A stretch of DNA of 64,000 bases from Rhodobacter calidifons (GTDB lineage: Bacteria > Pseudomonadota > Alphaproteobacteria > Rhodobacterales > Rhodobacteraceae), in contig NZ_JAANHS010000002.1 in NCBI RefSeq assembly GCF_011174775.1, positions 62,001 through 126,000 on the forward strand, given 5' to 3'. The translations under genes and the position numbers were made by a program. The notes under the pieces are model-generated. The model was not told the origin of the DNA. It saw nothing but the letters and a program-made list of their open reading frames with translations, and made no database searches. Shown piece after piece: positions 63,086 through 64,000 of the stretch (within the stretch, counting starts at the first letter, position 1; each line of letters opens with the position of its first letter).

Positions 63086-63133
63086 CCGGAATTCTGAAGA
63101 AGAATTCCGGTCCGGAAATCGTTCGATTTCCGG
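63086..63133. terminator. Tandem hairpins between fdsD and rfbA
   Basis: The first hairpin is CCGGAATTCT-GAAGA-AGAATTCCGG (63086-63110). The second is CCGGAAATCG-TT-CGATTTCCGG (63112-63133). They fill the gap between the convergent fdsD and rfbA and should end transcripts from both sides. The tandem layout repeats that of the fdsB-fdsA palindromes. Confidence 0.8.
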
Positions 63134-63142
63134 TGGCGGGCG

Positions 63143-64000
63143 TCAGTCGCGCAGAACGCCGGCGAGATGCGCACCGTAGCTCGACTTGCCGAAGACCTGC
63201 GCCTGGCGTTCCAGTCCGGCGCGGTCGATCCAGCCCTGACGGAAGGCGATCTCGTCCGGCGAGCCGACCTGCATCCCCTGCCGGTCCTGAAGCGTGCGGA
63301 CGAAGTTCCCGGCATCCAGCAGGCTGCCCGGCGTGCCGGTATCGAGCCAGGCGAAGCCGCGGCCCATGCGTTCGACCCGGAGGCTGCCCTCGGCGCGGTA
63401 GTGTTCCAGGACATCGACGATTTCCAGCTCGCCGCGCGGCGAGGGCCTGATCGTCGCGGCAATGTCCGGCGCGCGGCCGTCGAGGAAGTAGAGGCCGGTG
63501 ATCGCGAAGCTCGAGGGGGGGACCTTCGGTTTCTCGACGATCCGGGTGACGCGGCCGTCGGCGTCGAAGGCCGCGACGCCATAGCGTTCGGGGTCGGAGA
63601 CATGGTAGCCGAACACGGTGCCCCCCGAAGCCTGCCCGCTGGCGCGATGCAGGATTTCGGGCAGGCCGTGGCCGAAGAAGATGTTGTCCCCAAGGCACAT
63701 GGCGGAAGGCGCGCCCGCCAGGAAATCGCGCGTCAGAAGGTAGGCCTGCGCCAGGCCCTCGGGCCGTTCCTGGACAACCCAGGTGAAGCTGACGCCCCAT
63801 TGGCGGCCGTCGCCCAGCAGGCGCTGGAACTGGGGCTGATCCTCGGGGGTGGTGATGATCGCGATCTCGCGGATGCCCGCAAGCATCAGGACCGAGATCG
63901 GGTAATAGATCATCGGCTTGTCGTAGATCGGCAGAAGCTGTTTCGACACGCCCAGCGTGATCGGCCAGAGGCGCGAGCCGGTGCCTCCGGCGAGGAGGAT
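63143..64000 (-). CDS. rfbA: Glucose-1-phosphate thymidylyltransferase (N-terminus beyond the window)
   Basis: About 285 residues are visible and the gene runs off the right edge. The visible part begins ILLAGGTGSRLWPITLGVSK, the nucleotide-binding signature, then QLLPIYDKPMIYYPISVLML, MCLGDNIFFGHGLPEIL, GFAWLDTGTPGSLLDAGNFV and IAFRQGWID. It makes dTDP-glucose, the first step to dTDP-rhamnose for surface polysaccharide. Other rhamnose genes would be expected outside the window. It is convergent with the fds operon. Confidence 0.96.
   Translation of the reverse strand: MLLAGGTGSRLWPITLGVSKQLLPIYDKPMIYYPISVLMLAGIREIAIITTPEDQPQFQRLLGDGRQWGVSFTWVVQERPEGLAQAYLLTRDFLAGAPSAMCLGDNIFFGHGLPEILHRASGQASGGTVFGYHVSDPERYGVAAFDADGRVTRIVEKPKVPPSSFAITGLYFLDGRAPDIAATIRPSPRGELEIVDVLEHYRAEGSLRVERMGRGFAWLDTGTPGSLLDAGNFVRTLQDRQGMQVGSPDEIAFRQGWIDRAGLERQAQVFGKSSYGAHLAGVLRD

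Overview
The window is a dense, GC-rich (about two-thirds G+C by eye) stretch of an alphaproteobacterial chromosome, most likely from the order Rhodobacterales. Lineage-typical content includes the petP-petR regulator pair, the alphaproteobacterial mic60-hemY pair next to hemD/tsaD, a complete fdsGBACD formate dehydrogenase operon closely matching the Rhodobacter capsulatus type, a FzlA-like glutathione-transferase-fold protein beside queG, and an xseB-ispA-dxs isoprenoid block. No species can be named. Almost all genes look intact and vertically inherited; no insertion sequence, prophage, CRISPR array or rRNA was seen. One tRNA (Thr, anticodon CGT) is present.

Layout. 0-8 kb: protein quality control and repair (hrcA end, grpE, mutS, hslU, a DUF2157 membrane protein, an orphan BrnA-type antitoxin, hslV, rpsO). 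8-20 kb: an RTX calcium-binding repeat protein behind a CtrA-like site, DUF1643 and DUF1269 proteins, mtgA, FzlA-like protein, queG, an FAH-family hydrolase, the divergent ohrR/ohr peroxide pair, ilvE, petPR, a histone-deacetylase-family enzyme, xseB and ispA. 20-30 kb: an exported protein of unknown function that separates ispA from dxs, dxs, a Crp/Fnr regulator, a degenerate receiver protein, proline iminopeptidase, ubiG, an AONS/serine-palmitoyltransferase-like protein lacking the PLP lysine, a short SARP-like regulator, a methyltransferase and pheS. 30-41 kb: flavoprotein, MscS channel, agmatinase, a short enoyl-CoA hydratase, an exported DUF2125-like protein, pmbA, an inositol-phosphatase-family enzyme and a DEAD-box helicase with a long basic tail. 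41-48 kb: tRNA-Thr, hemY, mic60 and hemD on the minus strand, divergent from tsaD-gpsA-yciI-EVE. 48-52 kb: a hydroxyproline-type catabolic cluster with its GntR regulator. 52-64 kb: uvrC, an SDR oxidoreductase, a zinc-ribbon mini-membrane protein, an S49 peptidase, a LysR regulator, fdsGBACD, and the start of a nucleotide-sugar gene (rfbA).

Gene organisation is compact. Many neighbours overlap by 4 bp (ATGA/GTGA), and several convergent pairs share their last bases. Short palindromic repeats punctuate the gaps and sometimes supply start or stop codons.

The most unusual signal is not a gene. The palindromic octamer GTATATAC occurs 12 times, and its relative GTAGATAC/GTATCTAC six times, in a sequence where about 0.15 and 0.6 copies would be expected from base composition. 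The copies lie mostly inside genes and in all three codon phases, so the signal appears to be at DNA level. Other points worth following are the PLP-lysine-less AONS-like protein, an AT-rich patch inside hemD bounded by inverted GTAGATAC copies, the likely autoregulated orphan BrnA gene lodged between hslV and hslU, and tandem palindromes inside the fds operon.
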